From Streptomyces sp. GKU 895 (lineage in GTDB: Bacteria; Actinomycetota; Actinomycetes; Streptomycetales; Streptomycetaceae), in NCBI GenBank assembly GCA_002027195.1, contig MWJO01000012.1:1-64000 (forward strand): 64,000 nt of DNA, read 5' to 3'. Each line of letters begins with the position of its first letter. The first letter of the stretch is position 1. The translations under genes were made by a program, and so were the position numbers. Below the pieces are notes generated by a model that was given only the letters and a program-made list of their open reading frames with translations, had not been told where the DNA came from and made no database searches. Positions 27,110-35,432 of this stretch are shown here, one piece after another.

Positions 27110-27946
27110 ATGGTCCTGAGGCGTGAACCGACCGCGCGCCAGATGCGCCTGGGGATCGAGCTACGCAGGCTGCGCGAGGGGGTGGGGCTCACCACCATCG
27201 AGGCGGCGGCGCTGTTGGGGGCGAACCGAGTCCAGATCACCCAGATCGAATCCGGGCTCGCGGGCGTGAGCGAGGAACGACTTCGGCGCCTGGCTTCCCA
27301 TTACGCCTGTGCGGACAGCGAGTTTGTCGACGCCTTGGCCGCGATGGCCACGGACCGGACGCGTGGTTGGTGGGAGGAGTACCGAGGGCTGCTGCCCACG
27401 TCGTTTCTGGACCTGTCCGAACTGAACCACCACGCCGTGTTCCGCCGCGATGTGGCGATCCTCTATGTGCCTGGCCTGCTGCAGACCGAGGCCTACGCCC
27501 GGGGTGTCTTCTCCTCAAGGGTCCCCGAACTCACCCCCGAAGAGCTCGAGGTGCGCGTCCAGCACCGAATGGCCGGCCAAAAGGTCGACTTCCCCTATGA
27601 GTTGGTAATCCATGAGGCGGCCCTGCGCATCAGGGTCGGCGACCGCGCTGCTGCCAAAGCGCAACTCGCGAAACTCCTGGACCTGTCCGAGGCGGACGAC
27701 ACATCGGTACGGGTAATCCCGTTCGACCTCGACGGCTTCGGGAGGGCGGCCAGCACTATGACGTACGTCGGCGGCCCGGTTCCCAAGCTGGACACGGTGG
27801 TGCGAGACGTACCCCACGGCTCGGCCTTCATCGACTGCGAGGCGCAGCTCGCGGCCTTTCGAACGCGCTTCCGTAAGGTGGAGGGTGTCTCACTCGACCC
27901 CGAGCGGTCGCGTGACTTCATCAACCGGCTGGCGAAGGAGCTGTGA
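27110..27946 (+). CDS. XRE-family regulator with DUF5753 domain
   Basis: A 278-residue protein: HTH_XRE at residues 10-65 (LGIELRRLREGVGLTTIEAAALLGANRVQITQIESG), then a DUF5753 sensory-like domain with FRRDVAILYVPGLLQTEAYARGVF and RVRVIPFDLDGFGRAAS-type strands. These regulators almost always precede a DUF397 gene, as here. They act as transcription regulators in development or antibiotic control in several Streptomyces; its target here is unknown. Confidence 0.92.
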   Translation: MVLRREPTARQMRLGIELRRLREGVGLTTIEAAALLGANRVQITQIESGLAGVSEERLRRLASHYACADSEFVDALAAMATDRTRGWWEEYRGLLPTSFLDLSELNHHAVFRRDVAILYVPGLLQTEAYARGVFSSRVPELTPEELEVRVQHRMAGQKVDFPYELVIHEAALRIRVGDRAAAKAQLAKLLDLSEADDTSVRVIPFDLDGFGRAASTMTYVGGPVPKLDTVVRDVPHGSAFIDCEAQLAAFRTRFRKVEGVSLDPERSRDFINRLAKEL

Positions 27947-27954
27947 GGCACCCC

Positions 27955-28161
27955 ATGGACAACTGGCGCAAGTCGTCCTACTCGGGCCCCGACGACGGAA
28001 ACGAGTGCGTGGAAATCGCCACCACCCCCACCCACGTAGCAGTCCGCGACTCCAAAACCCCCACCCGAGCCATGCTCACCTTCCCCACCCCCACCTTCAC
28101 CCTCTTCATGGAAGCCCTGGCTCACGAAAACACGCTGGCGCAGCCCCGCATCGCCATGTGA
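27955..28161 (+). CDS. DUF397 small protein
   Basis: A 68-residue protein starting MDNWRKSSYSGPDDGNECVEIA and continuing VAVRDSKTP, the diagnostic DUF397 pattern. ATG 27955 has GAGG five bases upstream; an overlapping GTG at 27943 is the alternative. DUF397 proteins form a partner set with XRE-DUF5753 regulators, a pairing likened to toxin-antitoxin or regulator/antagonist modules. Confidence 0.9.
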   Translation: MDNWRKSSYSGPDDGNECVEIATTPTHVAVRDSKTPTRAMLTFPTPTFTLFMEALAHENTLAQPRIAM

Positions 28162-28171
28162 GGCTCCGCCC

Positions 28172-28762
28172 ATGGGCAACTCCAAGGCGTATCCGGTCCT
28201 CCGTACCACCGACGCGGCTACGGCATACACGCAGGCCAAACGCCTCGTAGGGCTGCTGGAGGAGATCGGGGACGAGGTGTGGCTCATGGTGGAGCTGCAC
28301 ACGGTCGCGGAGGTGCGCCGGATGGCGGAGGTACTTCCGCAGGGCCCGTACGACTACCTGGAGGCTCGCAGGGACCCGGCGACCGGCGACTACCTCCGCT
28401 TCGAGGCGGATGTGACGACGGCGGACCTTGTGACGCTGGAGGAAGCGCTGCCCCTGAACATCTCGGAGGAATTCCCGCGAGGGGATGTGGAGGACCGCTT
28501 CGTAGCGGCCCTCGGCGCAGGCATGGCGGCCATCGAGTGGCGCGGCAGATGGCCGGAGGACGAGGAGGCGGAGTGCCACGGGACGCCGAGGTACGACGGC
28601 GTCCAGGTCGTCTTCCACGGTGAGCATGCCCAGTGGGACAACTGGACCGAGCACCACACCGTCTTCGTCCACACGGACAAGTGGGGCGACCTGCCGAGGG
28701 CCCGCAAGCTGGCGGCGTACCTCGGCAGTGAGGTGGTGGGGGAGGCGCAGCCGGGTTGGTGA
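28172..28762 (+). CDS. Hypothetical protein after DUF397
   Basis: A 196-residue soluble protein of unknown family: KAYPVLRTTDAATAYTQAKRLVGLLEEIGDEVWLMVELH, GPYDYLEARRDPATGDYLRFEADVTT, and DGVQVVFHGEHAQWDNWTEHHTVFVHTDKWG. It lies ten bases after DUF397 and is probably in that operon. No catalytic motif seen. Confidence 0.65.
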   Translation: MGNSKAYPVLRTTDAATAYTQAKRLVGLLEEIGDEVWLMVELHTVAEVRRMAEVLPQGPYDYLEARRDPATGDYLRFEADVTTADLVTLEEALPLNISEEFPRGDVEDRFVAALGAGMAAIEWRGRWPEDEEAECHGTPRYDGVQVVFHGEHAQWDNWTEHHTVFVHTDKWGDLPRARKLAAYLGSEVVGEAQPGW

Positions 28763-28804
28763 ACGCCGGGGGCGAGGGCAGCGCGCACCAGGCAACGCCG
28801 CCGC

Positions 28805-29167
28805 CTACGCGGCGGCATCGGCTCCAGCGACGAACTCCACCTGCACACCACGCCGCAGCCCCCACCCCGCCATGGCACCGGCCTCGGCTTCCACCACATG
28901 CCGAGCCCGCACCCGAGGCAACCCCAACCGCCCGGGTTGCATGGTCCGTACGGCGATGACGACGAGCTCACGATCGAGGTAGGCGACATCGATGGGCATC
29001 CGCATCCGAAAGGTGTGCACGCTGTTGGCCGGCGACAACAGCAGAGCCCCCTCAACAGCGTCGCGCCCCAACAACCCTTTGGTGCGGGCCCGATAGGAGG
29101 AGGCGATCTCCAGGGCAACGGAAACACTCCCTGCCTCCCCCCGCACCACCAACAACCCCCCACCCAT
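28805..29167 (-). CDS. DUF192-family protein
   Basis: A 120-residue protein with the DUF192 core: VALEIASSYRARTKGLLGRDAVEGALLLSP, VHTFRMRMPIDVAYLDRELVVIAV, PRVRARHVVEAEAG. The family forms small beta-barrels with no settled biochemical role. Start 29167 (ATG GGT GGG) is chosen because the fold begins there; upstream in-frame starts would add unrelated sequence. It converges on the hypothetical gene ending at 28762. Confidence 0.72.
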   Translation of the reverse strand: MGGGLLVVRGEAGSVSVALEIASSYRARTKGLLGRDAVEGALLLSPANSVHTFRMRMPIDVAYLDRELVVIAVRTMQPGRLGLPRVRARHVVEAEAGAMAGWGLRRGVQVEFVAGADAAA

Positions 29168-29227
29168 CCCGCAACCGCCGCCCCATGCCCGGGCCCCTCT
29201 CTCCAAACCCTGCAACTGACGTGCCCT

Positions 29228-29299
29228 GGATAGCGTCGCTTCACCCAAGAGAACACACACATCGCAGGGGGCCGAAGTGAACTGCCACCCCAAGAGCAG
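29228..29299 (+). repeat. Duplicated promoter/start segment of the lipoprotein gene
   Basis: GGATAGCGT at 29228, AAGAGAA, and GTGAACTGCCACCCCA from 29277 mirror GGATAGCGT at 29481, AAGAGAA and GTGAATCGCCGCCCCA from 29531, with almost identical spacing (49 and 50 bases). The upstream copy leads only into a reading frame of about 40 codons with no signal peptide, so it looks like the remnant of a second, related gene. The rest of 29168-29530 holds no other gene. Confidence 0.6.
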
Positions 29300-29530
29300 A
29301 CCAGAGAGGCAGGGTCGCAAGCGACCTCGCCACTTCCTCCTTTGCTCATTCATAAGTGGAACAACCAGTTCGCCGCACGTTACGCAACCGTGACCGCTCA
29401 ATCGAGGCTGGGTGCAGCCAATTTGGCCCCTTTCGCACCACTGGGTGGGCCGTTTCACCCTGGTGTCACCCCACCCCGCTGGATAGCGTTGGTTCGCTCA
29501 AGAGAAGCCTCGCCTCACCAGGAGCCGATC

Positions 29531-30187
29531 GTGAATCGCCGCCCCACCCTGATCGCAGCGCTCACGCTGACCGCCGCAGCGGCCCTGACGCTGTCCGCGT
29601 GCGGGAGCGATGACAGCTCCAAGAAGGACAACGACAAGATCGCGGGAGCCGACACCGGCGGCGACAAGTCGGCGTCACCGAGCCCCAGCGAGTCGGACAC
29701 GTCCGGCCGGCCGAAGATCACGTTCCCGTCCGACGCCAAGAACGTCTTCGAGTACGAGAAGACCGGCAACGCGGCGAAGGACGCGGCTCTCGCCGACAGC
29801 ACGCTGAGTGTCAACTCCGTGGACGAAGCGATCTTCGAAGCGAGCACGGGCACGAAGGCGCTCGGCTTCTACAACACGGGGAAGGCGCTGGAGTCGTCGA
29901 TCACCTACGTGTTGGGGTACATCAACAAGAACCACACGTGGGTCGGAGAGACCCGGTACTTCGATTACAAGGTGACTCTCTCCGGGGGCAACGGAGCGTA
30001 CGTCACCTACTGCTCCGACGAGAGCAAGTCCTTCATCAAGGACAAGAAGACTGGAAAGGTCAAGAACACGCCCACGACGGCGGACAGCTACGTGCTCTAC
30101 AACACCAAGCTGACCAAGAACGCCGCAGGCGTGTGGCAGACCGCTAATGTCGCTTCGGATCGGGGGAGCAAGGCGTGCCAGCCGTAG
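29531..30187 (+). CDS. Lipoprotein of unknown function
   Basis: A 218-residue protein from GTG 29531: signal peptide with TLSAC lipobox (Cys near 25), an acidic Ser/Lys-rich linker, then a compact domain (NVFEYEKTGNAAKDAALADSTLSVNSVDEAIFEA, ITYVLGYINKNHTWVGETRYFDYKVTLSGGNGAYVTYCSDESKSF). It overlaps the next gene by 13 bases and probably forms an operon with it. Confidence 0.78.
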   Translation: MNRRPTLIAALTLTAAAALTLSACGSDDSSKKDNDKIAGADTGGDKSASPSPSESDTSGRPKITFPSDAKNVFEYEKTGNAAKDAALADSTLSVNSVDEAIFEASTGTKALGFYNTGKALESSITYVLGYINKNHTWVGETRYFDYKVTLSGGNGAYVTYCSDESKSFIKDKKTGKVKNTPTTADSYVLYNTKLTKNAAGVWQTANVASDRGSKACQP

Positions 30188-31206
30188 CAAAGACCGCAAA
30201 GCTCGCGACTCTTCTAGCGCTTGTCTGCGTCACCACAATCGGAGCTCCTGCCGCATATGCGGGCGGGCGAGGAGAGGACGGCAATCGAACCGACACGGGG
30301 CAGAACGCCAACCTCGACGACAAAGGCAATCTCACCGTAACCGCCGGAGGCGTCGTCTTCGACCGTTCCAAGAACGGCAGCGGCACCTCCACCGGCGCCC
30401 TGACATCGAGCACCAACTGGTCCCCACCCCCTTGCTGGTACGCCCCGAAGTACACCCCGGAACAGCTCCAGAAGACCCTGGAGCCGATCTGGGAAGCCGA
30501 GTCGACCGGCTACGAGTGGGACGCCGCGCAGCGGAAGAAGTACAACGCGGACGACAAGGAAAAGGGCTTCAACAAGGACAAGACCGGCAAGGGTTTCTGG
30601 TGGGACTCGTACGTCGACAAGAGCTACCCGCCCGGCTGGGACTCCTGCGACAAGGGACCTTTCTGGGTGGACACGGGCGACGCCCCGCCCGCCGAGTACG
30701 AGAACGCAGTCACCCCCGAGATCCTCGCTGAACTCGCCTACAACGAGATCCGCGTCCCCGGCACCAAGGTCACCCTGGCCCCCGCAGAGGCGACCAAGGT
30801 CAACCTCCCGACCTGGGCCTGGCTCAACGGCGCCGACTTCAAGCCGGTCTCGGTCACGGCCTCCGTCCCGGTGCTCGATCTCCAGGCGACCGCGACCGCG
30901 GAGCCGGTCTCACTGAAGATCGAACCCGGCACCGCCGATGCCGTGACGTACCCGGCATCCGGCGTCTGCGAGATCAACAACGGTCACATCGGCGAGCCGT
31001 ACGCCAAGGGCAAGGCCGGTGAGACACCGGCCTGCGGAGTGAAGTACCTGCGTTCCTCCGGCGACGGCACTTACCCTCTCCGGGCCACGGTCACCTGGAA
31101 GATCACCTGGACCGGCACCGGCGGCGCGGGCGGCGACCTGCCCGACGGCAACTTCGGCGCGACGCAGGATGTCGTCGTACAGGAGATCCAAGCCGTCAAC
31201 CGCTGA
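30175..31206 (+). CDS. Secreted protein of unknown function
   Basis: A 343-residue exported protein from GTG 30175: signal peptide ending AAYAGG (near 30), then an extracellular region with paired Cys (PPPCWYAP, GWDSCDKGPFW, SGVCEINNGH, TPACGVKYL) and many aromatic residues, and beta-rich C-terminal half (RATVTWKITWTGTGGAGGDL). No enzyme motif found. The same N-terminal pattern (GG..GxxNLDDKGNLTVTAGG) is seen in putative envelope proteins of actinobacteria encoded near type VII secretion genes, which fits the WXG100 operon after it. Confidence 0.72.
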   Translation: MPAVAKTAKLATLLALVCVTTIGAPAAYAGGRGEDGNRTDTGQNANLDDKGNLTVTAGGVVFDRSKNGSGTSTGALTSSTNWSPPPCWYAPKYTPEQLQKTLEPIWEAESTGYEWDAAQRKKYNADDKEKGFNKDKTGKGFWWDSYVDKSYPPGWDSCDKGPFWVDTGDAPPAEYENAVTPEILAELAYNEIRVPGTKVTLAPAEATKVNLPTWAWLNGADFKPVSVTASVPVLDLQATATAEPVSLKIEPGTADAVTYPASGVCEINNGHIGEPYAKGKAGETPACGVKYLRSSGDGTYPLRATVTWKITWTGTGGAGGDLPDGNFGATQDVVVQEIQAVNR

Positions 31207-31227
31207 CGATCACGAGGTCCCACGGTC

Positions 31228-31256
31228 GCGATCACTCCCCTCGGGAGAGTGATCGC
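31228..31256 (+). terminator. Hairpin between secreted protein and WXG100 operon
   Basis: GCGATCACTC and GAGTGATCGC pair perfectly, 22 bases after the previous stop. No T tract follows. It separates the 29531-31206 pair from the next operon, whose promoter may include TTGTTG (31262) and TAAAGT (31283). Confidence 0.6.
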
Positions 31257-31327
31257 CCGACTTGTTGTGCAGGCGGCGTGGATAAAGTCCGTCACTCGCA
31301 CACAGGGCGAGAGCTGGGAGCGGGCGG

Positions 31328-31648
31328 ATGGCAGGACGGCTCGCCGTTGACGGCGATGAACTCTCCGACTTCATGCGGAAGCTGAGGAAGTCGACGACTT
31401 CGCTCGCGGGGGTTCGCAAGGCGTTGTCGGACGCCGGTGTACGGGGCCTCGGTACGGACGATCTCGACTCCGCGTGTGAGGACTTCCAGGACGACTGGAA
31501 GTACGGCGCTGAGGAGATCGGCAAGCAGACGGAGGACCTCGCCGAGATCATCGGCAAGAGCAGGGACAGCTATCGCGAGGTGGACAAGGCGCTGGAGGCG
31601 GCACTGGAGAAGGCCGCCCGGAAAGCGAAGCACGGGGGCGGGAAATGA
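31328..31648 (+). CDS. Small WXG100-like (ESX) protein
   Basis: A 106-residue all-helical protein. The helix-turn-helix has DLDSACEDFQDDWKYGAEEIGKQTEDLAE: the turn reads W-x-x-G rather than strict W-x-G. Two amphipathic helices of about 40 residues flank it, as in EsxA/B-type proteins, followed by a Lys/Gly tail. It overlaps the next gene by ATGA and presumably forms a partner with its N-terminal part. Confidence 0.72.
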   Translation: MAGRLAVDGDELSDFMRKLRKSTTSLAGVRKALSDAGVRGLGTDDLDSACEDFQDDWKYGAEEIGKQTEDLAEIIGKSRDSYREVDKALEAALEKAARKAKHGGGK

Positions 31649-33009
31649 CCCTCACGCCCGGTGTCGAGGGAACTCGCTCGACCGACCCCCGCTACCGCCG
31701 GCACGACGACGACCTCAAAAAGCCCCAGGGCCTGCAAACGACTTCTCCCGTCGCGAACCCGCACTACCCGCATCTGGGCTTCAACCCGGTGCCGGGCGAC
31801 ACGGAGACCGTCCGCGGGCTGCACAAGAAGCTCAACGATTGCGCCAAGACGCTCGAGAGCGCGCACGACTTGGTGACCAAGCTGCTCGACGGCAGCTACT
31901 GGGAGGGCGACGCGGCGGTCGCCTTCCGTGAACAACTCGATGGCGGACCACTGCCGTTGAACCTGAAGAACGCCGCCCATTCGATCCGCAAGGCAGCCAA
32001 GCAGCTCGTCCGCTGGGAAGGCGAACTCGACGACTACCAGCGGCGTGCCAGGAAGCTCGAAGAGGATGCGAAGGACGCCCGAGCGGCGGTCGACCGGGCG
32101 GAAGGACGGGCGACGGAAGCGGCGGACGACCCCCACCTGAAGGGGAAAGGAGCCGACAGCGATGCCGCACACAAGACGCTGACCCATGCCAACAGCGACG
32201 TGAAAGAAACCCAGGCGGAGCTCGACAAAGTCATCGGCAGGGCGAAGAAGCTCGCCGAGGAACACGAGAACACGGCCAGGCGTCGCGCGGGCAAGATCCG
32301 GGACGCGACGAAGAAGCTGGTCCCCCACGAACCGGGTTTCTTCGACGAGGCCCTCGACTGGCTGAGCGACAACTTGCCGGACATCCTGAGCTTCGTGGCG
32401 GGGGCGATCGCGGTGGGGGCGCTGCTGCTCTCGGGCCCACTGGGGTGGAGCTTGGCGACGATGGCAGCGCTCATGCTCGCGTCGTCGGCGATCAGCTTGA
32501 CGGCTTTCACCTTGAGGGTCTCGGACCCGAAGGTGCGTGCTTCGCTCTGGGAGGGGTTCACCAAGGGCGAGTTCGACGCCGACTTCTGGAGCAACGGGGT
32601 GTCGGTGGGCGCTGATCTCGCCGGGGCGCTGCCTGGACTGGGAGCCGCGCTCAAGGGAAGCGTCGAGGCGACACAGGCAATTCGAGCGGGTAGCGAGAGC
32701 TTGGGTTTCTGGCAGAAGGCGGCGGCCTACGGCTCGAAGACAGTCGACGAGGCCAAGACGATCAACAGTCTGGACAACCCGATGATCGCCCGCGCCGTAC
32801 GCAGTTGCAGCAATCCGGAGAAGGCAGCCCGAGCCGTCGCGGCGACGTCCGGGCTGACCGGTGTGGGCACAGGCGGCTTCGGCTTGTACGACAAAGCGGT
32901 GGACGCGGACGCCAGCAAAGTGAAGGACGGAACCGTCGCAGGCATCGACGGCTCACGTCTCATCCTCGACAACGCCGGAATCTTCAGGTTGATCAGTCAT
33001 GTCTTCTGA
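31645..33009 (+). CDS. Large WXG-type putative type VII secreted protein
   Basis: A 454-residue protein. A WxG motif lies at residues 86-88 (GSYWEGDAAVAFREQL) within an N-terminal helical hairpin, a long coiled coil covers about 105-225, and two hydrophobic segments lie at about 249-290. The C-terminal 160 residues (DADFWSNGVSVGADLAGALPGLGAALKG...) show no toxin motif I know. Such layouts occur in T7SS substrates and polymorphic-toxin carriers. No ESX machinery (EccC, EccB) is in the window. Confidence 0.75.
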   Translation: MTLTPGVEGTRSTDPRYRRHDDDLKKPQGLQTTSPVANPHYPHLGFNPVPGDTETVRGLHKKLNDCAKTLESAHDLVTKLLDGSYWEGDAAVAFREQLDGGPLPLNLKNAAHSIRKAAKQLVRWEGELDDYQRRARKLEEDAKDARAAVDRAEGRATEAADDPHLKGKGADSDAAHKTLTHANSDVKETQAELDKVIGRAKKLAEEHENTARRRAGKIRDATKKLVPHEPGFFDEALDWLSDNLPDILSFVAGAIAVGALLLSGPLGWSLATMAALMLASSAISLTAFTLRVSDPKVRASLWEGFTKGEFDADFWSNGVSVGADLAGALPGLGAALKGSVEATQAIRAGSESLGFWQKAAAYGSKTVDEAKTINSLDNPMIARAVRSCSNPEKAARAVAATSGLTGVGTGGFGLYDKAVDADASKVKDGTVAGIDGSRLILDNAGIFRLISHVF

Positions 33010-33694
33010 GGTTCTGGAGAACGGACGAAGGCCCATGAGCCCCGCTGACCATCCCACTGCGTGGGATCACCCACCCACCCGTCGCGCCTGGGCAGCGCAT
33101 ATGGCCATGAACGTCATCGGCCTTGTCGGTTGGATCGGCGGTTGGATTGCGCTGCTCGGCCTCTCGCTCCAGACTCCCGGCTGGGCGGTCTGGGTCTGCA
33201 TGCCGTACTTCATCTACGGGGCATACCGAGCCGTAACCCAATTCCGCTACTTCGGACCGGCGCTGTGGATGCTACGTATCCTGCGCACGTACCCGTGGCA
33301 GGTCACGTCCGATGTCCGACACGGGCTGACCAAGCGGCCGGAGGTACTCGGCCGCCAGTACGGCTGGTTCGAACTTCCCAATCCCGCCCGCGCGGACCAT
33401 CGGCTGCCGCTCGTCTTCGCCGAACACTTCCGCACCGGGTGGTGGAGCCGCCGTATGGCGCCGCGTGCCAAGCCGCACCTGAAGGCCGAGATCGGAACGG
33501 TCTGGTTCGCAGGCGATCCGCGCTTCGTGGGGCTGATCGCTGCGCCCGCTTCGAAGAGCACGGCTCCTCGCAGACTTCACATCCTCGAGCAGAAGACCGA
33601 CGTACGCAGCGGCCAACGCTTCGCTGACTGGGGCGCCACGCCCGCGGACATCGAGCGCGGCCGACAAGCCGGCGTGACACCGGCCCATCCCTGA
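32999..33694 (+). CDS. Two-span membrane protein in the WXG100 operon
   Basis: A 231-residue protein with two membrane spans near residues 37-75 (MNVIGLVGWIGGWIALLGL and WAVWVCMPYFIYGAYRAV), then a 150-residue cytoplasmic or periplasmic domain rich in aromatic residues (GRQYGWFELPNPARADHRLPLVFAEHFRTGWWSRR). ATG 32999 overlaps the previous stop; ATG 33035 is an alternative. Function unknown; it could be an immunity or membrane-docking partner. Confidence 0.7.
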   Translation: MSSEVLENGRRPMSPADHPTAWDHPPTRRAWAAHMAMNVIGLVGWIGGWIALLGLSLQTPGWAVWVCMPYFIYGAYRAVTQFRYFGPALWMLRILRTYPWQVTSDVRHGLTKRPEVLGRQYGWFELPNPARADHRLPLVFAEHFRTGWWSRRMAPRAKPHLKAEIGTVWFAGDPRFVGLIAAPASKSTAPRRLHILEQKTDVRSGQRFADWGATPADIERGRQAGVTPAHP

Positions 33695-33714
33695 ACTCTG
33701 CGGAGAGCCTTCCT

Positions 33715-34404
33715 GTGACCGCCCCTGCGATCCTTCTGCACGAGTCCCTCAACGACCCCCTCGCGGAGCTCTGGTTCGCCGAACCCGTCGGCTTCACTGC
33801 CTTGCCTCTCGATGCCCTGCTCCCGGCTCCGGATTCCGCGGCCGTAGACGGCTTGCGGGCAGCCACTGCTCCTCTGCTGGACTCGGCACCTGACGACCTT
33901 GCTCGCCAACAGTTCATCGCCCACATTGCGACGGGGCAGCGGATGCTGGCCGCGCTTCGCGACGTGGGGATGGTCCACTGCGCAATCGGCCTGCACCGTG
34001 ATGACGTGCAGGAGGCGGACGTAGGCGGCCGCCTCCTCCTGCTCTCTTTCTTCACCATCTCCTGGTGCGAGTCGAACGTTGCCCCGCGTGGCGTCACCGC
34101 GGCCCGGGCGGTCACGTCTGCCGAGGGACACACCGATGTCGAGTTCCTCGAGCTGCCCTGTGGGCCAGCGGCTTTGAGCGAGAGGATGGTGCGACCGTCG
34201 GATGCGGCGGGCTTGGTACCGCAGCCGCTTCTGCAGATCCATGCGCATGTGCCGCATCCTGACTGCCGCCGCCTGGCCGTGCTGACCCTGAGCACTACGG
34301 CTGTCGCCCGTCGCAGTGAGTACCGCGTCATCCTCAGACAGATCGCGGAGACGGTGCGCTTCGAGCGGCCGGTGGAATTCGAGGAGGCGGGGGCCGGTGC
34401 GTAA
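33715..34404 (+). CDS. Hypothetical last gene of the WXG100 operon
   Basis: A 229-residue soluble protein from GTG 33715 with a GGAG site. No signal peptide. Segments such as ILLHESLNDPLAELWFAEPVGFTALPLDALL and LLLLSFFTISWCESNVAPRGVTAARAV give a mixed alpha/beta impression, and HAHVPHPDCRRLAVLTLSTTAVARRSEYRVILRQIAETVRFE the final strands. I do not recognise a family. It sits 20 bases after the membrane gene, so a shared role with the WXG proteins is likely. Confidence 0.65.
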   Translation: MTAPAILLHESLNDPLAELWFAEPVGFTALPLDALLPAPDSAAVDGLRAATAPLLDSAPDDLARQQFIAHIATGQRMLAALRDVGMVHCAIGLHRDDVQEADVGGRLLLLSFFTISWCESNVAPRGVTAARAVTSAEGHTDVEFLELPCGPAALSERMVRPSDAAGLVPQPLLQIHAHVPHPDCRRLAVLTLSTTAVARRSEYRVILRQIAETVRFERPVEFEEAGAGA

Positions 34405-34445
34405 AGAAGTTGTCCACTCTCCGGTCTATGGGTAGGAAGGTCACC

Positions 34446-35333
34446 ATGACCGCACTCGGCGCAGTCTTCCGCCCCCAGCTACCCCCCGAGCGCCTCCGCG
34501 ACATCGCCCGCCTCGCCGACGCGTCCGCTCTCGATGAGCTCTGGCTCTGGGAGGACTGCTTCAGAGAAGGTGGGATTTCCACGGCCGCCGCCGCGCTCGC
34601 CTGGACCGAGCGGGTCAAGGTCGGGGTCGGGTTGCTTCCCGTGCCGTTGCGGAACGTTGCCATCACCGCCATGGAAGTCGCCTCGCTGCACCGCATGTTC
34701 CCCGGGCGGGCCGTCGTCGGGATCGGGCATGGGGTGCAGGACTGGATGGGGCAGGTCGGGGCGCGGGTCGAGTCGCCGGTGACGCTGCTGCGGGAGCATC
34801 TCGTCGCGCTGCGGGCGTTGTTGAGAGGGGAGCGCGTCAGTACCGAGGGGCGCTACGTTCGTCTCGACGACGTCGGCCTCGACTGGCCGCCCGCCACCCC
34901 CGTACCCGTCCTCGCCGGCGCCACCGGCCCCCGTACTCTCCGCCTCACCGGCGAAGCCGCCGACGGGACCATCCTCACCGCCTCCACCACCGCCGACGGA
35001 GTACGACGGGCACGGCAACTCATCGACGAGGGGCGGGAGGCTGCGCTGCGCAGCGGGGCCCACCTCACCGAGTCCCACCGTGTCGTCGTCTACCTCCTCA
35101 CCGCCACCGGGCCCGACGCCGCCCGGCGTCTGCGCGCCGAACTCGGCGACGAAGGGCTCCAGGACGTGCCCGACCTCGGTGTCGCAGGCGACGCCGGTGC
35201 CGTCGCGAAGGCCGTGCAGCGGCTCGCGGAGGCCGGCGCCGACGCCGTCATCCTCCAGCCGACCCGCGACGAACCCGACCCGGAGGGTTTCGTACGGTTC
35301 GCCGCCGAGGAAGTCCGGCCCCTCGTGCCGTGA
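34446..35333 (+). CDS. LLM-class flavin/F420-dependent oxidoreductase
   Basis: A 295-residue luciferase-like monooxygenase-fold enzyme: VFRPQLPPERLRDIARLADASALDELWLWEDCF, ITAMEVASLHRMFPGRAVVGIGHGVQDWMGQVG, and VLAGATGPRTLRLTGEAADG are the family blocks, and the length fits F420-dependent members. ATG 34446 has an AGGAAGG site; ATG 34428 would be an upstream alternative. Substrate unknown. Confidence 0.88.
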   Translation: MTALGAVFRPQLPPERLRDIARLADASALDELWLWEDCFREGGISTAAAALAWTERVKVGVGLLPVPLRNVAITAMEVASLHRMFPGRAVVGIGHGVQDWMGQVGARVESPVTLLREHLVALRALLRGERVSTEGRYVRLDDVGLDWPPATPVPVLAGATGPRTLRLTGEAADGTILTASTTADGVRRARQLIDEGREAALRSGAHLTESHRVVVYLLTATGPDAARRLRAELGDEGLQDVPDLGVAGDAGAVAKAVQRLAEAGADAVILQPTRDEPDPEGFVRFAAEEVRPLVP

Positions 35334-35432
35334 CATGCGGTGAGGGGTTTCGTCGTCAGTCACCTCGGAGGGGCCCTCGCCTCGAGCGCGACGCCGATGT
35401 TCTACGCCCTCGTCACCCGCACGGCCGGACCG

